Shown here: positions 1-8,309 of the stretch, piece after piece
How positions within the stretch are numbered: position 1 is the first letter of the stretch
Layout: each line of letters starts with the position of its first letter
Source of the DNA: M3007 sp041741155
GTDB taxonomy: Bacteria; Bacteroidota; Bacteroidia; Chitinophagales; Saprospiraceae
DNA: 64,000 nucleotides
NCBI GenBank assembly: GCA_041741155.1
Contig: JBGSKO010000062.1
Coordinates: forward strand, 97,078 to 161,077
Direction of reading: 5' to 3'
Translations under genes and position numbers: made by a program
The notes under the pieces: generated by a model
The model's database searches: none
The model's input: the letters and a program-made list of their open reading frames with translations, nothing else
Told to the model about the DNA's origin: nothing

Positions 1-2
1 AA

Positions 3-74
3 TTAAAATACACTTACCCGGAAGCTTATCCAACCCGGGACCCCAATATTCACCCACGCGATTTTTTGGAATAA
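3..74 (+). CDS. C-terminal fragment of an upstream gene, possibly PBP2 (mrdA)
   Basis: An open frame enters from the left edge and stops at TAA 72-74, 12 bases before the rodA start. The visible 23 residues end in PRDFLE and carry no recognisable domain. PBP2 (mrdA) commonly sits directly upstream of rodA in this phylum, and that position is the only reason for naming it. The reading frame is too short to identify from sequence alone. Confidence 0.35.
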   Translation, partial: LKYTYPEAYPTRDPNIHPRDFLE

Positions 75-86
75 GGCACACCGGAC

Positions 87-1607
87 ATGAGAGGGAACAA
101 AGACACAGCCACGAGCATCGGGGATCTGGACTACGTCGTCCTGACCTGTTATGTGGCATTGGTGCTGGCGGGGTGGCTGATGATTTATTCTGCCAGTTAC
201 AGTTCAAACGCGTCGCAGCAGTTTTTTGATTTGAGCAGTACTGCCGGCAAACAGTTGATCTTCATGGTCATTTGTGCGGTCATGCTGTTTTTTATCCAGA
301 TGTCCGACTGGGTATTTTGGCGTACGCTGGCGTTCCCGATTTATCTGGTTTCGCTGGTACTGCTGGCAGGCACTATTGTGTTTGGCCGCGAAGTGAATGG
401 CGCCAATGCGTGGTATCAGTTTGGCGGATTCTCCTTTCAGCCCTCCGAGATTGCCAAGTTCAGCACCAGTCTGGCTATTGCCGGCTACCTGAGCGCCACC
501 GGCGTGACGCTGCGCGACACCAAAACGCGGATTTACGCAGCAGGGCTTTTCCTGGTTCCGGCGCTGATCGTCCTGCTGCAAAAAGACACCGGGTCGGCGC
601 TCGTATTTTTTTCGTTTATGCTGGTGCTGTACCGGGAGGGTCTTCCCTCGGGATGGTATGCGCTTGGATTTGGCACCGCACTGATGGTGATTCTGGGGCT
701 GATGTTTCCGGCGGCAAATGTAGCCGCTGCCTTGCTGCTGCTGGGTAGCCTCCGTATTATTTGGGAGTATCAGAATGCCCGCCCCTGGTGGCTTGTTTTG
801 CTGCTGCTGATCCCGGTTACGATTTGGTGGCAAGAGATCAGCACCTGGGCATGGGGTACGATAAACGGTATTCCTGCTGTGGAAACGCCCGCCACAGAGG
901 GCAGCTCAGCCGATGCCCAACCCGCCGCCTCGCCGCTACACCCGTTGTGGATCATGGCATTGCCGCTGCTTTTCATGCTTGTTGTTTTTTTGAAAAGCTA
1001 CCTCCGCAAGAACAGCCTGATCCAGCGGCGGCTACAACTGATCGCGCTGGTGCTGACGATGGCATGCGGTCAGGTTTTTTTGGCCAATTTCGCCTACTCG
1101 CTCATGGCTCCGCACCAGCAGCAACGCATCCGCATCTGGCTTAACCCGTCGGAGGCGGCATCGGATGCCCGCGGCTCGGCCTACAACCTGCTGCACTCCA
1201 AAATGGCGATCGGCTCCGGAGGCTTTCTGGGCAAAGGCCCGATGAACGGGAACATGACCAAACTCAAGTATGTGCCGGAACAAAGCACCGATTTCATTTT
1301 CTGTACGGTCGGCGAAGAGCACGGCTTCGTTGGCGTACTCGGCATCGTCGGCCTTTTTTTCGTGTTGTTGTACCGCATCACGCAGGTAGCCGAGCGGCAG
1401 CGCTCCAATTTTTCCAGAATATATGCCTACGGGGTGGCAGGGGTCATCTTTGTTCACTTCATTATTAATATAGGTATGACCATGGGCTTGTTCCCCATCA
1501 TCGGAATCCCGTTGCCCTTTATCAGCTCCGGCGGCTCCTCCCTGATCGGCTTTACTCTCATGATCGGTGTGCTGCTGAAGTTGGATAGCCACCGAAATTT
1601 GGCGTGA
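87..1607 (+). CDS. rodA: Rod-shape-determining SEDS peptidoglycan polymerase RodA
   Basis: This is a SEDS-family polytopic membrane glycosyltransferase of 506 residues that polymerises peptidoglycan for side-wall growth together with PBP2. SEDS hallmarks are visible: NGANAWYQFGGFSFQPSEIAK near residue 105, DTGSALVFF near 170, VPEQSTDFIF...GEEHGF near 395-410, and GIPLPFISSGGSS near the end. The middle (about 205-330) is longer than in proteobacterial RodA (about 370 residues) and adds membrane segments plus a Pro/Ala-rich loop, a form I associate with Bacteroidota. FtsW is the alternative. The likely PBP2 tail just upstream favours RodA. Confidence 0.9.
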   Translation: MRGNKDTATSIGDLDYVVLTCYVALVLAGWLMIYSASYSSNASQQFFDLSSTAGKQLIFMVICAVMLFFIQMSDWVFWRTLAFPIYLVSLVLLAGTIVFGREVNGANAWYQFGGFSFQPSEIAKFSTSLAIAGYLSATGVTLRDTKTRIYAAGLFLVPALIVLLQKDTGSALVFFSFMLVLYREGLPSGWYALGFGTALMVILGLMFPAANVAAALLLLGSLRIIWEYQNARPWWLVLLLLIPVTIWWQEISTWAWGTINGIPAVETPATEGSSADAQPAASPLHPLWIMALPLLFMLVVFLKSYLRKNSLIQRRLQLIALVLTMACGQVFLANFAYSLMAPHQQQRIRIWLNPSEAASDARGSAYNLLHSKMAIGSGGFLGKGPMNGNMTKLKYVPEQSTDFIFCTVGEEHGFVGVLGIVGLFFVLLYRITQVAERQRSNFSRIYAYGVAGVIFVHFIINIGMTMGLFPIIGIPLPFISSGGSSLIGFTLMIGVLLKLDSHRNLA

Positions 1608-1610
1608 AGA

Positions 1611-1691
1611 GGTTTCTGGTTGGAAGGTTAGAGGGTTTCTGGTTGCGAGAACACCCTAACCAGAAACCCTCTAACCTTCCAACCAGAAACC
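1611..1691. repeat. Perfect 34-bp inverted repeat of AACCAGAAACC phrases
   Basis: Bases 1611-1644 are the exact reverse complement of 1658-1691, with a 13-base loop between them. The arms are made of the phrases GGTTTCTGGTTGGAAGG and GGTTAGAGGG. The element begins 3 bases after the rodA stop and lies ahead of tgt. As RNA it would form a very stable hairpin, but no T-run follows, so it does not look like a simple terminator. Confidence 0.9.
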
Positions 1692-1760
1692 TTCCAACCA
1701 GAAATCTTCAAACCAGAAACCTTCAAACCAGAAACCTTCAAACCCTCCAACCAGAAACCT
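1681..1760 (+). repeat. 15-bp direct repeats AACCAGAAACCTTCM continuing from the inverted repeat
   Basis: The right arm of the inverted repeat runs into four near-identical 15-base units starting at 1681, 1696, 1711 and 1726 (AACCAGAAACCTTCC/A, one with a C-to-T change). A partial unit at 1741 and a 12-base unit at 1749-1760 follow. The array ends 6 bases before the GTG start of tgt, so it would be the 5' leader of that gene. There are no spacers, so it is not a CRISPR array. Confidence 0.85.
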
Positions 1761-1766
1761 GTACAA

Positions 1767-2897
1767 GTGACGTTTCAATTATTACAAACCGACACCTCCA
1801 CCCGCGCCAGAGCCGGCCTGATCGAGACCGATCACGGCCAGATCGAGACGCCTATTTTTATGCCGGTGGGCACGGCCGCTACCGTGAAGGCCGTACACCA
1901 GCACGAACTGGAGCGGGATATTCAGGCGCAGATTATCCTAGGAAATACCTACCATTTATACTTGCGCCCGGGATTAGACACCATGCGCCTGGCTGGCGGC
2001 TTGCACCACTTTAATGGTTGGAAAAAACCAATTCTGACCGATAGCGGCGGCTTTCAGGTCTATTCGCTGGCCCATCGGCGCAAGATCAAAGAAGAGGGCG
2101 TCACATTTCAGAGCCATATTGACGGCTCCCGGCACACCTTTACGCCTGAAGGGGTGATGGATATCCAGCGCGTTATTGGGGCCGATATCATCATGGCCTT
2201 CGACGAGTGCACCCCCTACCCTTGTGATTTTCGCTATGCGAAAAATTCGATGGAGCTTACGCACCGCTGGCTGCAACGCTGCGTGGATCGTTTCGATGCC
2301 ACCGAACCGCTGTACGGCTACGCCCAAACCTTATTCCCCATCGTTCAGGGCAGCACCTACCCGGAATTGCGAAAAATATCTGCCGAGACGATTGCCTCCT
2401 TCGGACGCGAAGGCAACGCCATCGGCGGCCTGTCGGTAGGCGAACCCGTGGAGGATATGTACGCCATGACGGAATTAGTGACCGAAATTCTGCCCGCCGA
2501 CAAACCGCGCTACCTCATGGGCGTGGGTACCCCGGAAAATATTCTGGAATGCATCGCCCGGGGGATAGACATGTTCGACTGCGTGTTGCCCACCCGCAAT
2601 GCCCGGCACGGCATGCTGTACACCGCTGAAGGCATTGTGAATATCCGAAATACCCGGTGGAAGGACTGTTTCGACCCCATAGACGCCCAATGCCCGGCGC
2701 CCACCAGCCAGATCCACACCCGAGCCTATCTGCGGCATTTGTTTGTCAACGGCGAAATCCTGGGAATGCAACTGGCTACGCTCCAAAATCTGGGATTTTA
2801 CCTTTGGCTCGTCCGCACAGCGCGCGAGCACATCCAGTCCGGTACTTTTTCAGCATGGAAAAATCTTATGGTGCCGCAAATTAGTCGGCGGTTGTGA
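1767..2897 (+). CDS. tgt: Queuine/preQ1 tRNA-guanine transglycosylase
   Basis: Tgt swaps guanine-34 for a queuosine precursor in tRNAs with GUN anticodons. The 376 residues show TDSGGFQ (91-97, catalytic Asp92), IGGLSVGEP near 219, and MFDCVLPTRNARHG (269-282) with nucleophile Asp271. The start is GTG at 1767; no ATG gives a better N-terminus. The C-terminal zinc site is degraded: aligned to E. coli (Cys302, Cys304, Cys307, His333), only Cys309 is kept and Ala311, Ser314 and Gln340 replace the others. I believe related Bacteroidota enzymes share this loss. All base-exchange residues are intact, so an active enzyme is likely. Confidence 0.93.
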   Translation: MTFQLLQTDTSTRARAGLIETDHGQIETPIFMPVGTAATVKAVHQHELERDIQAQIILGNTYHLYLRPGLDTMRLAGGLHHFNGWKKPILTDSGGFQVYSLAHRRKIKEEGVTFQSHIDGSRHTFTPEGVMDIQRVIGADIIMAFDECTPYPCDFRYAKNSMELTHRWLQRCVDRFDATEPLYGYAQTLFPIVQGSTYPELRKISAETIASFGREGNAIGGLSVGEPVEDMYAMTELVTEILPADKPRYLMGVGTPENILECIARGIDMFDCVLPTRNARHGMLYTAEGIVNIRNTRWKDCFDPIDAQCPAPTSQIHTRAYLRHLFVNGEILGMQLATLQNLGFYLWLVRTAREHIQSGTFSAWKNLMVPQISRRL

Positions 2898-3144
2898 GGG
2901 TTCATTATTTAAAAAATGCGGACTTTGCCGCTCCTTAGGCAGCGGACCGAGACGTTAAAACATCTTACTGGCTACAAACCTTAACGTTAGCCCGAAAATA
3001 TGCCGCAAAACGCCCACGTTAGTCAACTTGTTTTTTATCCACCCCGGCCCTTAACCAGACGATGCCTGTTTCATTCCGAGCGTTAAAATTTTGAAATTCG
3101 TCCGCAAAACGCCCGGAATGTTTCGCTTCAAAAATTGAATCATC

Positions 3145-3152
3145 TACCTTTG
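3145..3152 (+). promoter_or_regulatory. Bacteroidota -7 element TACCTTTG
   Basis: It matches TAnnTTTG and would start a transcript about 85 bases ahead of the PorP/SprF ATG at 3242. No good -33 TTTG is seen at the usual spacing. Apart from this element, the 344-base gap 2898-3241 holds no gene or clear hairpin that I can support. Confidence 0.6.
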
Positions 3153-3241
3153 CATACCTTAACAAAAAAAATTGGGGCTTTTTGATGGCTCCGCATACAT
3201 TCTTACGCTGTTCTCAACCAAACAACATAGTCTGCCTGTCT

Positions 3242-4294
3242 ATGAAAAAAACTGCTCTACACTTTCGTACGCTCTGTCTCGCGCTGTTCCTATCTGCTAC
3301 GGCGGCCATTCAGGCCCAGGACATCCACTTCTCGCAGTTCTACATGAGCCCGCTCAACCTTAACCCGGCGCTCACCGGTGTGATGAACTGTAACCAACGC
3401 ATCGTGGCCAACTACCGTAACCAATGGTCGTCCATCCTGCGTCAAAATGCTTACAACACCTACTCGGCTTCCTACGACCAAAAGATCGCCGTCGGCCGCT
3501 ACGACTACTTTGGCCTGGGTGGCACCCTGTGGGGCGACAAGGCCGGCGAGTCGGAATTCGCCACGTATCAGGCCCGCCTGTCGGGTTCTTATGCCAAAAA
3601 AATGGGCGGATACCGCCGCAAAGCGCACTACCTGGTGTTCGGTGGTGACCTTGGTGTCAGCCAGCGCAGCATCAATAGCCTGGCCCTGAAATGGCCGAGC
3701 CAAAACGATGGCGCGGGCAAATACGACCCAACTGGCCCCGGCGAGGCAATTGATGATCCGAACTTCCTGTTCCTGGATATGTCTGCCGGTCTGTTGTGGT
3801 TCAGCGTATTTGATGAAGACAACAATTTCTACTTCGGCGCCGCTTTCAGCCACCTGAACCGCGCCAACCAATCGTTCAGCGACCAGAACATCCCGCTGTA
3901 TAGCAAATTCACCTTCCACGCCGGCGGCGAATTCATGGTTGGCAAACGCTTCGGCCTTATCCCCGGCGCTGTTTCCTTCTTCCAGGGCCCATCGTTCCAG
4001 GTGAATGCCGGCAACTCGTTCAAATTCCTGCTCGGCAACAGCCGCCGCTACCATCAGGCATTCCAGATCGGTATGTGGGCGCGTGTAGCCAACCAACTCG
4101 AATCCGGCAAACTCGTGGATGCCTTCATCCTCAGCACGCGTTTCGACTACGAGCAATTTACGATCGGCTTTAGCTACGATATCAACACGTCCAGCCTCTC
4201 TACCGCATCCAATGGCAACGGCGCGTTCGAATTCTCGCTGCTCTACAAAATTTGTGGCCCCGAGCGTCGCGGCGTGTACTGCCCGAATTTCTAA
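3242..4294 (+). CDS. PorP/SprF family type IX secretion outer-membrane protein
   Basis: The chosen ATG at 3242 gives a clean signal peptide (MKKTALHFRTLCLALF...IQAQ) followed by the family hallmark DIHFSQFYMSPLNLNPALTG. The mature part of about 325 residues has alternating aromatic/polar strands typical of an outer-membrane beta barrel, and ends CGPERRGVYCPNF. Family members act at the cell surface beside the type IX secretion machinery, often as anchors for a specific secreted partner. No PorE/PorK-like gene or large adhesin is adjacent, so the partner is unknown. An upstream in-frame ATG at 3182 would bury the signal peptide and was rejected. Confidence 0.88.
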   Translation: MKKTALHFRTLCLALFLSATAAIQAQDIHFSQFYMSPLNLNPALTGVMNCNQRIVANYRNQWSSILRQNAYNTYSASYDQKIAVGRYDYFGLGGTLWGDKAGESEFATYQARLSGSYAKKMGGYRRKAHYLVFGGDLGVSQRSINSLALKWPSQNDGAGKYDPTGPGEAIDDPNFLFLDMSAGLLWFSVFDEDNNFYFGAAFSHLNRANQSFSDQNIPLYSKFTFHAGGEFMVGKRFGLIPGAVSFFQGPSFQVNAGNSFKFLLGNSRRYHQAFQIGMWARVANQLESGKLVDAFILSTRFDYEQFTIGFSYDINTSSLSTASNGNGAFEFSLLYKICGPERRGVYCPNF

Positions 4295-4324
4295 AATAAC
4301 TCCGTGTTTTCCCGGAGAAATCGC

Positions 4325-4373
4325 GAAAAAGATTTCCGTAGGTTTGTGCCCTGCGGAAATCTTTTTCATTTTT
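4325..4373 (+). terminator. Intrinsic terminator after the PorP/SprF gene
   Basis: A perfect 14-bp stem pairs GAAAAAGATTTCCG (4325-4338) with CGGAAATCTTTTTC (4354-4367) around a 15-base loop. A T-rich tail (ATTTTTG) follows. The stem is A/T-rich at its base, so it could work in both directions. Confidence 0.8.
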
Positions 4374-4490
4374 GTTTCCAGCAAAACACCCAATATGCTC
4401 CAAATCTGCTCCTGCGATTTTTGCTACCGGCAACCAATCCCAGGCAAAAACGTGGAGTATCATTTGCCGATCACCTAAATCAAAGACGCT

Positions 4491-4955
4491 ATGTTTGGCA
4501 ACAGTAAAAGCACGGAAGAACCCAAAAACCCCGCTACCTCGCCCTCCAGTTCACTCAATACCCTCGTCAAAGGTACCGTCGTGGAAGGTACCCTGCGCTG
4601 CGACAACGACTTGCGCGTAGATGGCACGATCAAGGGCAAACTCACTTGCAAATCCAAAGTCATCATCGGCCCAACCGGCGCTGTGGAAGGCGAAATCGTC
4701 TGCGCCAACGCCGTCATCGAAGGACGGTTCAAAGGGATCCTTCAGGTAAGCGAACTGCTGAATGTCCGCGAAACAGCCGAAGTAGAAGGAGATGTCGTTA
4801 CCAACAAATTACTGGTACAGAGCGGCGCCAAATTCAACGTTTCCTGCAAAATGGAAGCTGGCGGCGCCAATGGTTCGCTGAAAAACGCCGATGCTAAACC
4901 CGGAGCCGATGCTACAGCCAAAATCGCCGGAGGAAAAGCGGAAGTCCGCAATTAG
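4491..4955 (+). CDS. Bactofilin (polymer-forming cytoskeletal protein)
   Basis: Bactofilins form nucleotide-free filaments, usually at the inner membrane, that position envelope enzymes. This 154-residue protein has a disordered N-terminus (residues 1-22), then the repetitive beta-helix core: LVKGTVVEGTLRCDNDLRVDG, GKLTCKSKVIIGPTGAVEGEI and similar rungs to about residue 120. The tail is Ala/Gly/Lys-rich. Length and rung pattern fit the DUF583/bactofilin family well. Its 3' end overlaps or abuts the small AtpZ-like gene, which suggests one transcript. The likely role is in cell shape. Confidence 0.88.
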   Translation: MFGNSKSTEEPKNPATSPSSSLNTLVKGTVVEGTLRCDNDLRVDGTIKGKLTCKSKVIIGPTGAVEGEIVCANAVIEGRFKGILQVSELLNVRETAEVEGDVVTNKLLVQSGAKFNVSCKMEAGGANGSLKNADAKPGADATAKIAGGKAEVRN

Positions 4956-5133
4956 AGACATGGCCAGGTTTAGTGGCCTGGCATTTCAACTCTTGGGCGC
5001 CTGCCTCGCCGGCGTGTTCATCGGTCGCTGGCTGGATGCCAAAATGGAACTCGAACGCCCGCTCTGGGCCGTATTCCTCACCATTTTATTTATGGTCGCT
5101 GCACTGGTTTCGCTTTACCGGCAACTCAAGTAG
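4909..5133 (+). CDS. AtpZ/AtpI-like small membrane protein
   Basis: The conserved core RFSGLAFQLLGACLAGVFIGRWLD is followed by a second hydrophobic segment LWAVFLTILFMVAALVSLYRQLK, the two-helix pattern of AtpZ (ATP synthase protein I-like). Three starts are possible. 4891 and 4909 overlap the bactofilin gene, and 4960 begins 4 bases after its stop. I favour 4909 because the hydrophilic stretch PEEKRKSAIRDMARFSG looks like a normal family N-terminus. F-ATPase genes usually follow in this phylum but are absent here. Confidence 0.75.
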   Translation: MLQPKSPEEKRKSAIRDMARFSGLAFQLLGACLAGVFIGRWLDAKMELERPLWAVFLTILFMVAALVSLYRQLK

Positions 5134-5178
5134 CTGCAAGATTCAGGGTTTAGCCCGCCGAAGCATACCTTTGCGCGG

Positions 5179-5574
5179 ATGACACTTGCTATGACCGATA
5201 AAACATTCTTTTCCTACTTGGCGCGCACAACGGCAGGCACCGTAGCGGCACTTGCCACCCTGCTCGCTGTACTCCCGCAAGCTCGCGCCCACACCGGATT
5301 TGCAGGCGCCATTATAGTGCTGTTTATTCTGATCGGTGTTGGTTTGTATTACGCCGGAAAAAGCGCGGCAGGCAGCAGCAGCAAGCTGGCGTTCAACAAC
5401 CTCATAGCAGCTTCGGTATTTGGGAAAATGCTCCTGGCCTTAGCCGTGCTTTTCATCTATCAACAAGCCGCCCAGCCAACAGACTCGTGGTTCGTAGGAA
5501 TTTTCCTGCTGGTCTATGTCATCTATACCGTTTTCGAAGTGTGGTTTATGACTAAACTATCGAAGGGCGGGTAG
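5179..5574 (+). CDS. Small integral membrane protein, ATP synthase subunit I-like
   Basis: This 131-residue protein has about four hydrophobic helices (roughly residues 17-35, 40-60, 75-96 and 103-125) and no soluble domain. It sits 45 bases after the AtpZ-like gene, where Bacteroidota operons often carry an AtpI-like protein before atpB. No catalytic motif is visible. A second ATG at 5191 (MTDKTFF) is an equally good start. The name rests on position and topology rather than on a recognised motif. Confidence 0.55.
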   Translation: MTLAMTDKTFFSYLARTTAGTVAALATLLAVLPQARAHTGFAGAIIVLFILIGVGLYYAGKSAAGSSSKLAFNNLIAASVFGKMLLALAVLFIYQQAAQPTDSWFVGIFLLVYVIYTVFEVWFMTKLSKGG

Positions 5575-5660
5575 AAGGTAACTGGTTTGCCTCGCCGGCT
5601 TGACATCCCGCCGACACCGCCTGAGGCGCCAACCGTATAACCAGTACGCCGAAATAAAAC

Positions 5661-6221
5661 ATGAAACGTCCAAAAAAAGGCGAATACGCCCCTTTTCATG
5701 AGGCTTACCTGAGGGCACTGCCCAAACGGGGAGGGGCACTGCCGCTGCTGCGCCAAACCTTCCGGGATGCACAACAGTTGCTGGGAAGCCTGCCCGAGGA
5801 TGTTGGCAATTACCGCTACGCCCCCAACAAATGGAGCGTGAAACAGGTCGTGATGCACCTGATTGACTTTGAGCGCGTCTTTGCATTCCGAATCCTGTCG
5901 TTCATGCGCGCCGACCGGATCGGACTGCCCGGCTTCAACCAGGATTTCTGGATGGAGGCCGTGGTCGTCTCGAACCGCCCGCTCAAGGATTTGATGAAAG
6001 AATGGAAAGCCGTGCGCGACAACACTATTTTCCTGCTGAAACAATGCACCGAGCAGCAATCAACCTTCCTCGGCACCGCCAGCGGCTGGAAAGCAAGCCC
6101 CCGAGCCTTGTTTTTTATCCTTATCGGTCACCATATTCACCACCTCAATTTACTTCGGGAGGTGTACCTCAACCAAGCCAACACGACACAGCCAGACCAT
6201 GATCAAGAAGTGGGTGCTTAA
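5661..6221 (+). CDS. DinB-fold protein (putative metal-dependent hydrolase/thiol transferase)
   Basis: The 186-residue protein matches the DinB/YfiT four-helix-bundle superfamily. The N-terminal helix is followed by RYAPNKWSVKQVVMHLIDFE (first metal-ligand His), and the C-terminal helix carries HHIHHLNLLREVYL with the other His ligands. Members bind Zn or Ni and often transfer low-molecular-weight thiols or act on small molecules; the substrate here is unknown. The gene overlaps the next methyltransferase gene by 23 bases, which suggests translational coupling. Confidence 0.8.
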   Translation: MKRPKKGEYAPFHEAYLRALPKRGGALPLLRQTFRDAQQLLGSLPEDVGNYRYAPNKWSVKQVVMHLIDFERVFAFRILSFMRADRIGLPGFNQDFWMEAVVVSNRPLKDLMKEWKAVRDNTIFLLKQCTEQQSTFLGTASGWKASPRALFFILIGHHIHHLNLLREVYLNQANTTQPDHDQEVGA

Positions 6222-7128
6222 AGCCATCGTCCAAAAAACCATCTCGTTCCTGCCGCAAAGCCAACGCATCAACTACTTTTTCCAAAAGTATGTGACCAAA
6301 GGTGTTTTGCTCAGCGATGCCTACTTTCAGGACCGCCTCGAACACGCCCGCCACCATATCGGCGCCTGGGAGCAACACTCCGGCGGAGCGCCCCTGCACC
6401 GCACGCTCGAACTGGGCGCCGGCTGGTATCCCGTGGTGCCCATCGCGTTTTTTCTGTACGGAGCCGATGAAATTCGCACCGTGGACGTAACCCTGCTGAC
6501 CAATGCCGAGCATATCCGCACGACGATCCGCAAATTTTTGGAATACGCCGACCAGGGCAAACTGGACACATCCCTCCACTGCCGCCCCGACCGCCTCGCA
6601 CAACTGCGCGCACTGGCTGCCGATGCCCCAGCCCTCGGCTTTGAGGAATTGACAAACGCCCTGCACATCCAGTATATCGTTCAGGATGCCCGGCGCCTGC
6701 AACTGCCGGATGGCGCCATTGACCTGGCCCACTCCAACAACACCTTCGAGCATATTTATCCGGAAATACTCCTGGGCATCTTGCGCGAGTTCCGGCGCAT
6801 TGTACGACCCGGCGGCGTACAGTCGCACTTTATTGATCTGTCCGACCACTTTGCCCACTTCGATACAACCATCTCGATTTACCATTTCCTGCGCTTCTCG
6901 CCCGCTGCCTGGAAATGGATTGACAACAGCGTGCAACCGCTAAACCGCCTGCGCATCACAGATTATAGGCGCTTGTATCAAGAGGCAGGGTTGCCGATTA
7001 CAGCGGAGAACCTGCGCCCCGGCGACCTGGAGGCGTTGCGCCAGGTGCCCGTGCATCCGTATTTTCAAAACAATACCGAAGCGGAAAACGCAGTGAGCCA
7101 CGGGTATTTCTTCTCCAAAATGGGGTGA
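6199..7128 (+). CDS. Class I SAM-dependent methyltransferase-like protein
   Basis: A Rossmann methyltransferase signature is visible. LELGAGWYPVVPIAFFLYGA (about residues 70-90) is motif I, EIRTVDVTLL is motif II, and IDLAHSNNTFEHIYPEILL (about 175) is the acidic/post-motif region. FRRIVRPGGVQSHFIDLSDH follows. The 309 residues include an N-terminal basic helix (IKKWVLKAIVQKTISF) that may touch membrane or nucleic acid. The substrate cannot be read from sequence. Overlap with the DinB-fold gene suggests a shared small-molecule role, but this is inference. Confidence 0.72.
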   Translation: MIKKWVLKAIVQKTISFLPQSQRINYFFQKYVTKGVLLSDAYFQDRLEHARHHIGAWEQHSGGAPLHRTLELGAGWYPVVPIAFFLYGADEIRTVDVTLLTNAEHIRTTIRKFLEYADQGKLDTSLHCRPDRLAQLRALAADAPALGFEELTNALHIQYIVQDARRLQLPDGAIDLAHSNNTFEHIYPEILLGILREFRRIVRPGGVQSHFIDLSDHFAHFDTTISIYHFLRFSPAAWKWIDNSVQPLNRLRITDYRRLYQEAGLPITAENLRPGDLEALRQVPVHPYFQNNTEAENAVSHGYFFSKMG

Positions 7129-7195
7129 AATCGGAACGCAGACAAAACTGAAGTCAAACAAGTACTGTCCCGTCCGGTACTCTAATACAATCGCA

Positions 7196-8170
7196 TTACC
7201 AGATGGATTCTTCCCGCAAATACCCTTTCACATAATCTTCAATACCCTCCTCCAAACCGAAAAATGGCGCTTGGTACCCCGCCAGTTCGCGCAGTTTGGT
7301 CATATCCGCCTCCGTAAAATACTGGTAGGTATCGCGGATATCGGCGGGGGTGTCAACGAAGGAAATATTCGGCTCCACCCCCAGTGCGTGGAAAGTACCG
7401 GTGGCGAGGTCAAGGAACGTACGGGCCTTGCCGGTGCCGAGGTTGTAGATTGCATTGGGCGGGCGCTTCTCCAAAAAGAACAGGAGCACATCTACCACGT
7501 CTTTCACGTAGATAAAATCGCGGCTTTGCTCCCCGTCCCGGAAATCGGGCCGGTGCGAGCGGAAAAGTTTCATGGCGCCGGTGGCTTTTATTTGCCGGGC
7601 AGTGTGAAAAATGACGGACGCCATGCGGCCCTTGTGGTACTCGTTCGGGCCGTAAACATTGAAAAATTTATAACCAGCCCAAGCCCCCGAAGCTGCGGGA
7701 AGCGGTTGCTCCAGCAACCACACATCAAAATCCTGCTTGCTCTGTCCATACGGGTTGAGCGGCTTCAAACTCGGAATCAGCGCATGATCGTCGGAGTAGC
7801 CCGACGCCCCCAACCCGTAGGTAGCTGCGCTACTGGCATAAAAAAACGGAATTTGAAAACTGCTGCACAGCGTCCAAACCGCCTTGGAGTAATCCAGATT
7901 CAGCTCGTCAAAAATGGCAATGCTCATCTCGGTGGTATCCGTACGGGCGCCAATATGGAACACGGCATCCACGTCCGCATGGTGCTGTTCGAGCCAATGC
8001 ACGAAATCATTTCGATGCACCTGGCCCCAAATCTTTTTCCCTTCGAGGTTGCGCATTTTGTCGGGACGACTAAAATCATCCACCACAAGAATATCCTTGT
8101 ACCCGGCATCATTAAGCCGGCGAACCATGCAAGAGCCGATAAAACCGGCAGCACCTGTGACTACGATCAT
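7196..8170 (-). CDS. hldD: ADP-L-glycero-D-manno-heptose 6-epimerase
   Basis: HldD makes the ADP-heptose used in the LPS inner core. The ATG at 8170 gives MIVVTGAAGFIGS with the NAD-binding GxxGxxG at 6-12. The SDR catalytic residues follow as SSAATYG (113-119) and YGQSK (Tyr141, Lys145). Other marks are NVYGPNEYHKGRMASVIFH and SRDFIYVKDVVDV, both typical of HldD. The 324 residues are the normal length. It is divergent from lpxH, another LPS gene, with a shared promoter region. An upstream extension to 8284 has no start support. Confidence 0.92.
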   Translation of the reverse strand: MIVVTGAAGFIGSCMVRRLNDAGYKDILVVDDFSRPDKMRNLEGKKIWGQVHRNDFVHWLEQHHADVDAVFHIGARTDTTEMSIAIFDELNLDYSKAVWTLCSSFQIPFFYASSAATYGLGASGYSDDHALIPSLKPLNPYGQSKQDFDVWLLEQPLPAASGAWAGYKFFNVYGPNEYHKGRMASVIFHTARQIKATGAMKLFRSHRPDFRDGEQSRDFIYVKDVVDVLLFFLEKRPPNAIYNLGTGKARTFLDLATGTFHALGVEPNISFVDTPADIRDTYQYFTEADMTKLRELAGYQAPFFGLEEGIEDYVKGYLREESIW

Positions 8171-8174
8171 TTTT

Positions 8175-8199
8175 AAGTGATAAGTGATGAGCAATGAGT
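8175..8199 (-). repeat. TCATCACTTATCAC-type phrase repeat in the hldD leader
   Basis: On the coding strand the leader reads CATTGCTCATCACTTATCAC and ends 5 bases before the hldD ATG. It resembles the simple phrases at 26055-26078 and 39714-39741. No protein is encoded. Confidence 0.5.
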
Positions 8200-8206
8200 G
8201 GGCGGA

Positions 8207-8214
8207 CAAAGGTA
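8207..8214 (-). promoter_or_regulatory. -7 element TACCTTTG for hldD
   Basis: It matches TAnnTTTG on the minus strand and predicts a transcript starting near 8203, about 33 bases before the hldD start. It lies back to back with the lpxH element. Confidence 0.65.
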
Positions 8215-8256
8215 GGGCTTGCCCTGTTCCCGGATCGTATAACTTCAAATCATCCC

Positions 8257-8264
8257 TACATTTG
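8257..8264 (+). promoter_or_regulatory. -7 element TACATTTG for lpxH
   Basis: It matches TAnnTTTG and predicts a leader of about 42 bases before the GTG start at 8310. Confidence 0.65.
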
Positions 8265-8309
8265 CGCAGCCGGTAACCACTCAACTTACAAATAGCAACC
8301 CGGTCATCT

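Noticed and set aside
1681..1760. Tandem repeats as a CRISPR array
   Set aside because: Units of 15 bases are directly adjacent without spacers, and no cas genes are present.
3290..4393. A 367-residue frame antisense to the PorP/SprF gene
   Set aside because: The sense frame has signal peptide and family motifs, and this frame has none.
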